DNA of 64,000 nucleotides from Chloroflexota bacterium (lineage in GTDB: Bacteria > Chloroflexota > Chloroflexia > Chloroflexales > Herpetosiphonaceae), in assembly GCA_020161265.1 (NCBI GenBank), contig JAIUOC010000006.1:124001-188000 (forward strand). Direction: 5' to 3'. The position numbers and the translations under genes were made by a program. Below are positions 25,756 to 34,566 of this stretch, piece after piece (position 1 is the stretch's first letter; each line of letters starts with the position of its first letter). Under the pieces are notes generated by a model that searched no databases, was not told where the DNA came from, and saw only the letters and a program-made list of their open reading frames with translations.

Positions 25756-26910
25756 CTAGACCTCCGCTACTTGCAAAATATGAGTCACGGCAGTTGCCCC
25801 AACGCCACCCAAGCATTGGGCCAGCGCAGTTTTGGCATTGGCAATTTGGTTGGCTCCGGCTTGGCCGCGCAATTGGGCCACTAACTCAACTACTTGATAG
25901 ACTCCGGTCGCGCCACCAACATCACCACGAGCTTTGTAACCGCCAGCAGTTGCCAAAGGCAATGCCCCATCCTTGGCAATTACACCTTCGGCGGCCAGTT
26001 GCGTAGCTTGGCCACGTTCAGCATAACCAAGTGCCTCTAAGCTCAGAGCAGCGGCAATTCCATGCGGGTCGCTTAATTCGATAATATTGATGGCATCGCG
26101 TTTGAGTTTAGCTTGTTGCAAAGCGTTGTTACCACTGGCTGCTGCCGCTTCAAGCCACAACAAATCAGACCGTTGCGCCAAGGCAACGTTGCTGCTGCTG
26201 GTTGCGCTGCCCACAATTGCGATTGGCTGCGCTACTTCGCGGGCATAGCGTTGGCTAACCAACACCACTGCTGCTGCACCATCGGCCACGGTTGAGCAAT
26301 CGAGCATATTCAATGGCTCGGCAATTTGGCCTGCATTGGCCCATTTCTGGGCATTGATTGCAAAGCGATACAGCGCATGGCGATTGCCCGCCCCATTAGT
26401 ATGAGCATTAACCGCAAATGGCGCGAAGGCGGTGGCTGGCAATTGATATTCATGCAAATAACGTTGCATCAACAGTGCCCAAGCCCCAGTTAATGTCAGC
26501 CCAAGTGCCCGTTCAAGTTCGCCATCCAAGCCCAAGGCCAAGGCAGCTTGCAAGGCGGCATCGAGTTTGTCGGTGGCTTTTTCGACACCTAGCACGACCA
26601 CGACATCGGCTTGGCCGCTGGCAATTGCCAAATAACCTTGGCGCAACGCCAATGCGCCGCTAGCGCCAGCCGCTTCAACCCGCACAGCCTCACAGTTCAA
26701 GCCAGCCGCACCAGCGATATACGCGCCTAGTTGGCTTTGCTCGCTCAGCGTATCGCCTAGCGCATTGCCAACATACAAAGCCTGAATTAAATTTGGGTCA
26801 AGCGTCCCAACCGCGCCGTGCAGCGCCTCTAACGCCAAATCCAGTAATGAACGATCATAATGTTCGCGAACGGCGGTGCAAGCTGTGCCTGCAATAAAAA
26901 CCTGTTGCAT
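25756..26910 (-). CDS. SCP2-type thiolase-like protein with lost catalytic residues
   Basis: A 384-residue thiolase-fold protein of the archaeal acetoacetyl-CoA thiolase type. The usual VEAACASG is VEAAGASG here (Gly for the nucleophilic Cys; GGC codon read directly). The HDAF-type His motif reads ELSDPHG, and the GHP motif near the C-terminus reads ARGDVGGATG. So all three catalytic sites are altered, while the fold (EALYVGNALG-type start, GVEKATD, CLGGVGA) is kept. It may be a non-catalytic channel or scaffold, or a lyase as in Ltp2-DUF35 aldolases. Middle gene of the cluster. Confidence 0.87.
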   Translation of the reverse strand: MQQVFIAGTACTAVREHYDRSLLDLALEALHGAVGTLDPNLIQALYVGNALGDTLSEQSQLGAYIAGAAGLNCEAVRVEAAGASGALALRQGYLAIASGQADVVVVLGVEKATDKLDAALQAALALGLDGELERALGLTLTGAWALLMQRYLHEYQLPATAFAPFAVNAHTNGAGNRHALYRFAINAQKWANAGQIAEPLNMLDCSTVADGAAAVVLVSQRYAREVAQPIAIVGSATSSSNVALAQRSDLLWLEAAAASGNNALQQAKLKRDAINIIELSDPHGIAAALSLEALGYAERGQATQLAAEGVIAKDGALPLATAGGYKARGDVGGATGVYQVVELVAQLRGQAGANQIANAKTALAQCLGGVGATAVTHILQVAEV

Positions 26911-26922
26911 GCTCCTACCCCT

Positions 26923-27969
26923 TTACTCAACAATTTTGCCGCGCCACTTGGCATAGGTGGCATAATCGATTAATTGCCGACGTTTGAGATAGGCGCTGGT
27001 GGGTGGTGCTAAATGACGAGCCGTTGCCAAAGCCTCAGTTACCACCAACGAATAGGCATCGCTGCCAGCCCCACTGCCATAGGAAGCCAGCAAAATGCGG
27101 TCGCCAGCTTGAGCCACATCGAGCACAGCACATAAACCAATCATCGAGGCTGCCGAATAGCTGTTGCCAATTTCGCCCGCCAACAAGCCCGCTTGGCATT
27201 GTTCTGGAGCAAAACCCACCTGTTTCGCGACAGTTTGCGGGAATTTAACATTCGGTTGGTGAAACACAGCATATTGATAATCGGCAGCAGTGCGGCCTAA
27301 TTCGGCCAACAATTGCTTGGCCGCAGTGCTGACATGGTGAAAATAGGCTGGCTCGCCGGTAAAGCGATTGCCATGCATCGGATAAGGCCGATCGGCGCGG
27401 CGAAAGAAATCAGGGGTATCAGAAACATACGAAAGGGTGGCTTCAATGGTGGCGATCGCTTGTTGAGCTGGCCCGACGATCAACGCTCCAGCAGCGGCAG
27501 CAGCGGTATATTCCAAGGCATCACCTGGCCGACCTTGGGCCGTATCAGCGCCAATTGCCAGCACATAATCGGCCATGCCACTGCCAACCAAGCCCATGCC
27601 TGCGCTCAAGGCTTCGGTGCCAGCTTTACAGGCAAATTCCCAATCGGCGGCGCTGATCCAGCGCGATGTGCCTAGGGCTTCAGCGACCAATGTGCCGCTG
27701 GGTTTGACGCTATAGGGGTGGCTTTCGCTGCCAACCCACACAGCGGCTAATTGCTGTGGGTCGATTTGGGCGCGATTGAGCGCATTCCGACCTGCTTCAA
27801 TCGCCATGGTAATAGTATCTTCATCGGGGCCAGGCACACTTTTTGATGTAATTGGCAATGCTCCTTCGCCAGCGGCCCATACTCGAGCAATCTCTTGGGC
27901 TGCAATTCGATAGCGCGGAACATATGCTCCATACCCAACGATCCCAACTGGACGTTCAGGTTGACGCAT
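26923..27969 (-). CDS. Hydroxymethylglutaryl-CoA synthase, archaeal type
   Basis: It condenses acetyl-CoA with acetoacetyl-CoA to HMG-CoA, the entry to the mevalonate pathway of isoprenoid synthesis. The catalytic Cys ([11 protein letters not shown]), Glu ([11 protein letters not shown]), His (FHQPN) and the [11 protein letters not shown] loop are intact, unlike those of the next gene. 348 residues matches archaeal enzymes. First gene of the cluster with a thiolase-like and a DUF35 protein, an arrangement that in archaea forms one complex passing acetoacetyl-CoA directly. Confidence 0.92.
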   Translation of the reverse strand: MRQPERPVGIVGYGAYVPRYRIAAQEIARVWAAGEGALPITSKSVPGPDEDTITMAIEAGRNALNRAQIDPQQLAAVWVGSESHPYSVKPSGTLVAEALGTSRWISAADWEFACKAGTEALSAGMGLVGSGMADYVLAIGADTAQGRPGDALEYTAAAAAGALIVGPAQQAIATIEATLSYVSDTPDFFRRADRPYPMHGNRFTGEPAYFHHVSTAAKQLLAELGRTAADYQYAVFHQPNVKFPQTVAKQVGFAPEQCQAGLLAGEIGNSYSAASMIGLCAVLDVAQAGDRILLASYGSGAGSDAYSLVVTEALATARHLAPPTSAYLKRRQLIDYATYAKWRGKIVE

Positions 27970-28240
27970 GAGTTTGTCCTTTCAACAATGGTTGGTGGTG
28001 CTTCGTTGCAACCGCTGGCCGCATTGCCAACTCAATTTCTGCTAGCACTCTAGCACGCCAAAGCTGCCAAAACCTGTCAAGCCAGCCGTAAAAGCTTGAT
28101 GAAAACTCTCAACTTGGGCTAAGCTGTGGTATGCTGATGGATATTTGGGCAATTTTAATGATTGATTACGGCTGGCAAGTCAATTTGGTTTGCTGCGCTA
28201 AACCATAGGTCGCAATTGCCCTATCAGTGCGAGATGTTGT

Positions 28241-30463
28241 ATGTATTACGAATATCAGCATGAGCAAAATTTGGTTGTGAGCACCGCCGAGATGGAGCTT
28301 GGGTTTTCCACCTCAACGGGCATGCTCACCTTGCTGCGTCGCCCCAACCAAGCCAACATTTTGAATATCGGCAGCATTGGTATGTCGGTCGATGTGCAAT
28401 TAGCCGATGGTTGGGTCAGCGAAACTCATTTTCCCCGCTATTTAAGCCATCATGGCCGCGAAGTTGACGGCGTAACTGAATTAACGATCAATATTGGCTT
28501 GGGCTTTTTGCGCATCAGCGATAGCTTGCAAATTACTGGAACCTTGATTCGGCGCTCGGTCGCTGTGACCAACAGCGGTGGCAACGAGGCGCGGGTGCAT
28601 TGGGTACGGCTGAGTTGGCCCTATGCGCGAGTTGGCAGTTATAGCGAAGCTCGGTTTGAAGCGCCTAGCAATAGTTTTCGGCCACGGCTCGATATTGCCG
28701 CAGTTTCAAAATTGCGGCGTGGCGCATTACCGACTCAGGCAATTGCCCCCGCCATTCGCCGCGGACGCTTATTTGAAAATGCACCAGATCGCGGACCTGG
28801 GTTATTGGCCTTGCACAGCACCAGCGAGAGCGATAATTTGCTCTGTTGGTATTGGAGCAAAAGCCAATCGGCTTGGCCCGATATTGATGGCAACGATTTG
28901 GCATTAACAGTCGGCCACGAGCTTGAAATTGCTGGCTGGCTCGCGCCCGATGCCACGCTGAGCGGCGGCACGCAATATTGCATGTTGGTGCATGGCAATT
29001 GGTACGATGCGATGCATGCCTTTCATAACACTTGGCCTGTGCTGGGCGTGCAAACCTTGCCCGATGTGCCCGATTGGGTTTGTGCCGCCAACATCTATGA
29101 AACCCACGTTGGTTTATGGGGTGGTTTTGCCAAATTCAGCCAAGAGCTAGCCCGTTTGCGCGATTTGGGCTTCGATACGATTAATCTCATGCCAATTTGG
29201 CGCTATAACAATCTTTCGGGCCAGCCGTGGGATATGAACTGGCAGGCTTCTGGCTCGCCATACGCGATCGAAGATTTTGAGCAGCTTGAGCCAAGTTTGG
29301 GCACTGCTGAAGAATTTAAGGCCTTAGTTGAGCAAGCGCACGCTTTGGGCATGCGAATTTTATGCGATCTGGTGGTGCAAGGTTGTTCGCGCACTGCCCG
29401 CTATGTGCAAGAGCGGCCAGGCTGGTTTTGTCGCGATGAGCGCGGTCGCTTGGTTTCATCGCACGGCTGGAACGATACCTACAGTTTCGATTGGGCGAAT
29501 CCTGAAGTTCAAGATTTCTATGTTGATTGGACAACTCGTTTTGCCCAAACCTATCAGATTGATGGTTGGCGAGTTGATGCGCCACATCGCAAGGAGCCGA
29601 ATTGGGATCGGCGCTTGGAGCGCATGGCTGCTAGCACCTCATTTGGCGTATTGACGATTGTTGAGCGCATGCGCCAAGCCTTGCGCCAAATCAACCCGCA
29701 AGCAGCGTTATTATGCGAATTGTATGGCCCGTTGTTTCCAATTAATCACGATTTTGCCTACGATTATCTAGCGCATTTGATGTTTTTCCACGCTGGCTTG
29801 GGCGTGCTCTCACCCTACGAATTGGGCGAATGGCTCGAAGATCACTTTTTGGCCTTACCCAAGGGCTCGATTCGGGTTTGTTTTACCGAAACCCACGATA
29901 CACGTGATGTCAACCCGATCGCCGATGCAGTACGTGGTTCGCGTTTGGCGCGGTTGCTATTGACTGGCATGGTTGGCTGCGGCTTTGTGCCAATGCTTTG
30001 GACGGGACAAGAAGTGGGACAAGAAGCCTGGCTCAAACAATTATTCAGCATTCGCGCCAACTACCCGATTTTGCGTCATGGCAAGCAACTGTTTAATGTA
30101 ATGCCCTGCGATATGCCCTCGGTTTGGAGCGTGCTACGAGTTTGGCATGAAGAACGCTTGGCTGTGGTGCTGAATATGGGACCACATCGGCGCACTGCCA
30201 CCCTGAGCATGCCCGTTGATCGCATGCACATGGCCGAAGGTGACTATCATTTGTTTGATTTAGTGCGCGGCCAAGCAGTCGAATATGCTGGGCGCAATAC
30301 TTGGCGACGTGATGATTTGTTGAATTTGACCTTGATTCTAGAGCCATTCGATAGTTTGCTGCTGCATATTCGGGCTGGTGCGCCGCCCCAACCAGAGCCT
30401 GCTAAGGCTGAGCCAATTGCCGCCGCTGCACCAGCAATCACGAGCCGACGACGGAATCGATAA
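28241..30463 (+). CDS. Alpha-amylase family (GH13) protein
   Basis: A 740-residue cytoplasmic protein with a large N-terminal beta domain (about 1-280) and a GH13 TIM barrel. The nucleophile Asp is in DGWRVDAPH, the acid/base Glu in LLCELYG and the third Asp in ETHDTRD, so it should be catalytic; DLVVQGCSR replaces the usual DxVxNH start of the barrel motif I and is unusual. A C-terminal beta domain and a Pro/Ala-rich tail end it. No signal peptide, so an intracellular glucan or trehalose-type substrate is likely. Confidence 0.88.
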   Translation: MYYEYQHEQNLVVSTAEMELGFSTSTGMLTLLRRPNQANILNIGSIGMSVDVQLADGWVSETHFPRYLSHHGREVDGVTELTINIGLGFLRISDSLQITGTLIRRSVAVTNSGGNEARVHWVRLSWPYARVGSYSEARFEAPSNSFRPRLDIAAVSKLRRGALPTQAIAPAIRRGRLFENAPDRGPGLLALHSTSESDNLLCWYWSKSQSAWPDIDGNDLALTVGHELEIAGWLAPDATLSGGTQYCMLVHGNWYDAMHAFHNTWPVLGVQTLPDVPDWVCAANIYETHVGLWGGFAKFSQELARLRDLGFDTINLMPIWRYNNLSGQPWDMNWQASGSPYAIEDFEQLEPSLGTAEEFKALVEQAHALGMRILCDLVVQGCSRTARYVQERPGWFCRDERGRLVSSHGWNDTYSFDWANPEVQDFYVDWTTRFAQTYQIDGWRVDAPHRKEPNWDRRLERMAASTSFGVLTIVERMRQALRQINPQAALLCELYGPLFPINHDFAYDYLAHLMFFHAGLGVLSPYELGEWLEDHFLALPKGSIRVCFTETHDTRDVNPIADAVRGSRLARLLLTGMVGCGFVPMLWTGQEVGQEAWLKQLFSIRANYPILRHGKQLFNVMPCDMPSVWSVLRVWHEERLAVVLNMGPHRRTATLSMPVDRMHMAEGDYHLFDLVRGQAVEYAGRNTWRRDDLLNLTLILEPFDSLLLHIRAGAPPQPEPAKAEPIAAAAPAITSRRRNR

Positions 30464-30473
30464 CAAATGGAGA

Positions 30474-30709
30474 TCGGTTGTCGGGGATCGGGGATCAGGT
30501 TTTAACCCAGAGGCGCAGAGAATGGCTATGGGCTGAAGGCAATAGGCTAGCGGAATATTTGATGAAATTTCAACCAATCCCCGAGAGCCAAAAGCCTGTA
30601 GCCAATTTCCCTTCGTGCCCTTCGTGTCCTTCGTGGATTAAAATTAACTAACTGCTGATTCCTAACAACCACCCTCATTTTTTATGTTCTAGGCGCTTTG
30701 CTCTATGCT
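30474..30709. repeat. Short-period repeat island F upstream of rpsF
   Basis: 7-mers TCGGTTG/TCGGGGA (30474-30501), an 8-mer pair around CAGAGGCG (about 30510-30520), four 7-mers GGCTATG type (30524-30551), three reversed 9-mers CCCTTCGTG (30609-30635), and four 7-mers CTATGCT type (30682-30709). The last run supplies the -35 of the rpsF promoter. Confidence 0.85.
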
Positions 30710-30726
30710 GGCTTTTATGCTATACT
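30698..30726 (+). promoter_or_regulatory. Extended -10 promoter of rpsF operon
   Basis: TGC-TATACT (-10 at 30721-30726) with a 17-base spacer to a weak -35, TTGCTC (30698-30703), which lies inside the CTTTGCT-CTATGCT heptads. The start site would be near 30733, giving a leader of about 220 bases. Confidence 0.6.
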
Positions 30727-30732
30727 GCGGCG

Positions 30733-30954
30733 GCCTTTCTGCTCCGTAGCCTTGTGGCGACCAAACCCATGGCAAAACGGGGCAAACCCGAAGGAAGGAG
30801 TCTTCGAGTGGTTCGATTGCGAATCCTCCTCGCGCCATATTGGTGCTGGTTGCCAACGCAACCCCTTGACTCCATGCATATAACTCAATTGGATATTGGC
30901 GGCCCCGTGCCATGAAACGGTGGCAATTTAATGTTTCATGTAGGTGAAAACATC
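30733..30954 (+). promoter_or_regulatory. Structured leader of rpsF-ssb-rpsR (candidate S6:S18 autoregulatory site)
   Basis: Three structures are seen. A 5' hairpin pairs AGGAG..TTCG (30796-30806) with CGAA..CTCCT (30830-30840). Near the gene, CATGAAAC (30911-30918) pairs perfectly with GTTTCATG (30933-30940), directly before the AGGTGA ribosome-binding site. An alternative stem pairs CCCCGT (30903-30908) with ACGG..GG (30917-30923), and the two exclude each other. A C-rich bulge fits the S6:S18 binding motif known in many phyla only loosely. Confidence 0.55.
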
Positions 30955-31260
30955 GTGCGTGCATACGAAATGATGACCGTCCTGCGCCCTGATTTGGGTG
31001 GCGAGGAAGAACTCAACACGACCATCGAGACCATCCAAGGCTATATCAAAGCTCAAGGCGGCGAAGTAGCTAGCACCGAACAAGGCGCTCCTTGGGGCCG
31101 CCGCAAATTGGCCTATCCTATCGACGACTACACTGAAGGTTTCTACTTCTTGACTCACTTCAGCTTGAACGCTGATCGCGTGACTGAAGTCGAACGCCAC
31201 TTGAAGTTGGCTCCACAAATCCTGCGCTATTTGTTGATCCGCGACGAAACCAAGCGCTAA
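30955..31260 (+). CDS. rpsF: 30S ribosomal protein S6
   Basis: Small-subunit protein that binds 16S rRNA with S18. I start at GTG 30955, giving MRAYEMMTVLRPDL, the usual S6 N-terminus, because AGGTGA lies 7 bases upstream. The ATG at 30931 would add eight odd residues and sits in the leader hairpin. 101 residues is normal. It heads rpsF-ssb-rpsR; rplI, often next, is absent. Confidence 0.95.
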   Translation: MRAYEMMTVLRPDLGGEEELNTTIETIQGYIKAQGGEVASTEQGAPWGRRKLAYPIDDYTEGFYFLTHFSLNADRVTEVERHLKLAPQILRYLLIRDETKR

Positions 31261-31279
31261 AACCAACGGGGAGGAAACC

Positions 31280-31780
31280 GTGGCGAAAGATTTAAATAAA
31301 GTGATGATTATTGGTCGCTTGGGCAAAGATCCTGAAATGCGTTTTACGCCCCAAGGAACTCCTGTGACCAACTTCACTGTCGCCGCTGGTCGTCAGTGGA
31401 AAGACCCCAATGGCGAGACCCGCGATGAAACCGAGTGGTTTTCGGTCGTGGTCTGGAACAAATTGGCCGAGATCTGTAATCAGTATCTGACCAAAGGCAG
31501 CCGCGTGTATATCGAGGGTCGGCTGCAAACCCGCTCGTGGGATGACGATAGCGGCCAAAAGCGCTTTCGTACCGAAGTGGTTGCCAGCGATATGATCATT
31601 CTTGATCGTACCGACCAACAGCAAGGCCAAGGCCAGTCGCGCAGCGGCGGCTACCAAGCTGGTGGCAATCAACGCCCACCCCGCGATAACTCCGCCAATG
31701 ATTATAATCGTGGTGGCAGCTACGGCGGTGGTGGTGGTTTCAACGAGCCAGATATCGGCGATGACGATATCCCATTCTAA
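31280..31780 (+). CDS. ssb: Single-stranded DNA-binding protein
   Basis: Coats ssDNA during replication and repair. An OB-fold of about 110 residues (NKVMIIGRLGKDPEMRFTPQG, WFSVVVWNKLAE, GSRVYIEGRL), a Gly/Gln/Asn-rich linker, and the acidic tip DIGDDDIPF that recruits partner proteins. GTG 31280 is the start, with GGGGAGGAAACC before it. Located between rpsF and rpsR as in most bacteria. Confidence 0.96.
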   Translation: MAKDLNKVMIIGRLGKDPEMRFTPQGTPVTNFTVAAGRQWKDPNGETRDETEWFSVVVWNKLAEICNQYLTKGSRVYIEGRLQTRSWDDDSGQKRFRTEVVASDMIILDRTDQQQGQGQSRSGGYQAGGNQRPPRDNSANDYNRGGSYGGGGGFNEPDIGDDDIPF

Positions 31781-31824
31781 AACTGCTGAATTTGAATTAC
31801 TAGAACATACAAGGAGCCGTTCGC

Positions 31825-32085
31825 ATGTCAGATCAACGCCGTAAGTCGGCAGGTCGCCGCAAATACACACCCCGTCGCAAAGTGTGTGTCTTCACGGCTG
31901 AGGGGATTGTGCCCGATTACAAAGATATCAAGCGCTTGCAACGGATGGTCTCGGATCGCGGCAAGATTTTGCCCCGCCGCCGCACTGGCACATGTGCTAA
32001 ATATCAACGTAAATTGAATGTTGCAATCAAACGCGCTCGTCACTTGGCGCTGTTGCCATTCGTTTCTGAAAATACCCGCGGTTAG
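31825..32085 (+). CDS. rpsR: 30S ribosomal protein S18
   Basis: Pairs with S6 on the 30S platform. [47 protein letters not shown] are usual S18 features (split here into family segments); Cys residues near 21 and in GTCAKY hint at a zinc-binding or C+ type form. 86 residues. AAGGAGCCGTTCGC precedes ATG 31825. Last gene of the operon. Confidence 0.96.
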   Translation: MSDQRRKSAGRRKYTPRRKVCVFTAEGIVPDYKDIKRLQRMVSDRGKILPRRRTGTCAKYQRKLNVAIKRARHLALLPFVSENTRG

Positions 32086-32106
32086 TTCTGCGTTGTTGGT
32101 TTAATG

Positions 32107-32158
32107 AAGCACAGGCACAGTCGCGAACTTCGCGCTGTGCCTGCTTTACTTTAGTTTT
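32107..32158 (+). terminator. Terminator of rpsF-ssb-rpsR
   Basis: A long hairpin: AGGCACAG (32113-32120) with CTGTGCCT (32135-32142), extended by CGCG-CGCG inside and AAGC/GCTT outside with a two-base bulge; followed by a T-rich stretch. Confidence 0.8.
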
Positions 32159-32181
32159 CCCCAATGGAGTAGGCAAGGATT

Positions 32182-33555
32182 ATGGCAAAACATACCGATA
32201 ATGTGCAGCACCCGAAGCCCCTGAACAAACGGCAACGTGCTCGCTCGGATCAAGAACGCAAGCAAAGCACTCGTGTATTGCTGATCGCTGCTGCGGCGGT
32301 TGGCTTGGCGGTGCTCCTGATTGGGATTGGGTTGGTCATTCAGAAGGTGATTGTCCCTAATAAAACGATTGCGAATGTTGCAGGGGTTGAAGTTACCAAC
32401 GCCGAATATCAACAATATCGCCAAATTATGCAAGCCCAACAAGCGATTAATTTGGCTCAACAAATTCAGCAATATGCCCAATATCAATTGCAAGGCACTG
32501 AGCAATTTGCTACCGATGTTACCAATTATATTGCAGGCTTGAAAGATCAGAATGCGCCGCTTGATTATGCTGTGCTTGATCAGCTGATCAATGATAAGGT
32601 GCTTGAAAACAATGCTGTCGCTGAAGGCATTACGGTCAGCGATGAAGAATTGCAACAAAGCTTGGCAACCAAGTTTGCTCCCGCCAACGAAGTGATGAAC
32701 CCAGTTGCGCCAGTAACCTCAACCACTGGTTTAACTGATACTGCTTCGTTGACTCCGACCCCAACGTCAACCCCAACTCTCAGCGAAGCTAGCAATCGGG
32801 TTGATTCGGCAGTCACGACCTATTTTGGCACGTTGCGCGAATTTATCGAAGAAACTTCGACCTATGGCTTGGCAACCTTGCCATTTGATCGCGAAGCATT
32901 TAAGGCCTTTGTGTTGCACCAAGAACGCTTGCAATTGCTACGCAAAAAACTTGGCGAAAAGTTGGTTACCGAAGATCAAGCAACCAAGGAAATTTATGCC
33001 GATGCGCAGCAAATTTTCGTAACTGCGAATATTACCGACCCAACCAACCCCATGACTGTAACCCAATGGGCGCAAGCCAAAGCCAAAATCGATGATATTG
33101 CTGCCCAGTTGACCGATACGGCTAGCTTTACTGATGTGCAAGTGTTGAATACCAACGATAATGCAGTCGATAATCCAGCCACAGGCATGCGACCACTAAC
33201 TCAATTTGATGCCTTGGGAATTACCCAGCCAATTTCAACCCAAGAAGTTGGGGTAATTGGCAAGCCCTATCAATCGACCCAAGGCTGGCACATTATTTTG
33301 GTGCATCAGCGTGAATTGCGCCCAAGTCAAACTGATTTGACCACCAAGCGCGATGAGGCTGTGCTTAAGTGGGTTGAGGAAAAACGGACTGCTGCCGCTG
33401 TGCAACGTTTCCCTGAGCCAACCGCAACGACCGTTCCCCCAACGATCGAGCCAATTCCAACCACGATTCCGCAGCCAACTACCGATCCGGCGGCAGTTAC
33501 TGCAACTCCAACTGGCGAGGCTGTTCCAACGGAAGCAGTAACGCCAACACCATAA
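32182..33555 (+). CDS. SurA/PpiC-type membrane-anchored peptidyl-prolyl isomerase
   Basis: An extracytoplasmic foldase. A cytoplasmic basic start, one membrane helix (about residues 31-54), a SurA-like helical chaperone region with an internal Thr/Pro insert (about 185-205), and a parvulin-like domain whose closing strand GKPYQSTQGWHIILVHQRE is seen. A Thr/Pro tail ends it (TVPPTIEPIPTTIPQP). The parvulin core looks reduced, with little before FDALGI, so isomerase activity is uncertain. It is likely to help surface proteins fold. Confidence 0.85.
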   Translation: MAKHTDNVQHPKPLNKRQRARSDQERKQSTRVLLIAAAAVGLAVLLIGIGLVIQKVIVPNKTIANVAGVEVTNAEYQQYRQIMQAQQAINLAQQIQQYAQYQLQGTEQFATDVTNYIAGLKDQNAPLDYAVLDQLINDKVLENNAVAEGITVSDEELQQSLATKFAPANEVMNPVAPVTSTTGLTDTASLTPTPTSTPTLSEASNRVDSAVTTYFGTLREFIEETSTYGLATLPFDREAFKAFVLHQERLQLLRKKLGEKLVTEDQATKEIYADAQQIFVTANITDPTNPMTVTQWAQAKAKIDDIAAQLTDTASFTDVQVLNTNDNAVDNPATGMRPLTQFDALGITQPISTQEVGVIGKPYQSTQGWHIILVHQRELRPSQTDLTTKRDEAVLKWVEEKRTAAAVQRFPEPTATTVPPTIEPIPTTIPQPTTDPAAVTATPTGEAVPTEAVTPTP

Positions 33556-33573
33556 GCAAAAACAGGTAGAATA

Positions 33574-33608
33574 GTGGCGGGTCAATGGCGACCCGCCACT
33601 TGTTGTTT
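33574..33608 (+). terminator. Terminator of the foldase gene
   Basis: Nine-bp perfect stem GTGGCGGGT/ACCCGCCAC with an 8-base loop, followed by TTGTTGTTT. Confidence 0.8.
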
Positions 33609-33624
33609 AATCTGAGGAGTTTCC

Positions 33625-34539
33625 ATGAATCGATGGTGGGCCAAACGAACGATGCGGGTATGGGTTGCCCTAGCAATTACCGTGCTGATCATTGGCGCAA
33701 CGATTTGGGCAACGATGCAATTGCTCGCTGATATTTCTGGCGCTGCAACCGCATGGCGCATCGATTTAACGACGTTTGCTTGGTTTGCATCAGCAGTTTC
33801 GGGCTTTTTGATTAGCGTGATTATGCTGTATCGGGTTGGCAGTGCCTTAACCTTGCACTATCGCGTTGATCGCAATGCCTTGACGATTCACTGGTTGGGC
33901 AATACTGCGGTTGTGCCGATGAACTTGATTACAGCGGTTGAGCCAAGTGTTGATGTCAAGCAAAAGCCTGGGTTGCTCACGCGTTTTGGCTATACCAGTG
34001 GCGTTGGTCAGGCCAATGATGAGCAGGTTTTGAATTTCTTTAGTACCCAACCCGCCGAACAAGCCCTGCTTTTGCGCACGACTGGCGGCAGTTATGTCAT
34101 TACCCCAGCCCAACGTGATAGCTTCATCCAAGAGGTCGAAAGCCGCCTCAATTTGGGGGTGGTGCAAGTTCAAAGTGAAGGGGTGGTGCGTTCCACGCGG
34201 ATTGCCTATGATTTTTGGTTGAATAATGCGGTGCGTTGGGCGCTGGTGGTTGGGCTATTGCTCAATTTTGCAGTTTGGGGCTTAATTGCTTGGCGCTATA
34301 ATCAACTGCCGCTTGAAGTGCCAATCCGAATTGATGCAACTGGTGCGGTTAGTGGAGTCGAAGCCCGCGAACAACTATTAGCCTTGCCCTTGGTTGGCTT
34401 GCTCGCTTGGCTGATCAATGCTGGCTTTGGGGCTTTGGTCTATCGCACGTCACGGGCTGGGGCGTTTGCTTTATTAATTGGTAGCTCGGTGGTTCAACTC
34501 TTTTTAGGGGTAGCAGTTTGGGTGGTGGTGCGCGGCTAG
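33625..34539 (+). CDS. Membrane protein with bacterial PH-like domain
   Basis: A 304-residue protein with two N-terminal helices (about 11-36 and 46-70), a PH-like domain in the middle (LTLHYRVDRNALTIHWLGNTAVVPMNLITAV), and C-terminal helices (about 195-217, 245-265, 275-302) enclosing a DUF1648-like strand PLEVPIRIDATGAVSG. Such proteins are found near membrane homeostasis genes, but no function is established. SD GAGGAG before ATG 33625. Confidence 0.82.
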   Translation: MNRWWAKRTMRVWVALAITVLIIGATIWATMQLLADISGAATAWRIDLTTFAWFASAVSGFLISVIMLYRVGSALTLHYRVDRNALTIHWLGNTAVVPMNLITAVEPSVDVKQKPGLLTRFGYTSGVGQANDEQVLNFFSTQPAEQALLLRTTGGSYVITPAQRDSFIQEVESRLNLGVVQVQSEGVVRSTRIAYDFWLNNAVRWALVVGLLLNFAVWGLIAWRYNQLPLEVPIRIDATGAVSGVEAREQLLALPLVGLLAWLINAGFGALVYRTSRAGAFALLIGSSVVQLFLGVAVWVVVRG

Positions 34540-34559
34540 CTCTAATCAACCAGCCGCGC
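34530..34559. other. 8-bp hairpin between convergent genes
   Basis: GCGCGGCT/AGCCGCGC with a 14-base loop overlaps the end of the PH-domain gene. No T-run on either strand; may act as a weak bidirectional stop. Confidence 0.4.
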
Positions 34560-34566
34560 ATTGCGA

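Noticed and set aside
30698-30883. 61-codon frame in the rpsF leader
   Set aside because: It lies across promoter and leader hairpins, has no ribosome-binding site and no recognisable product.
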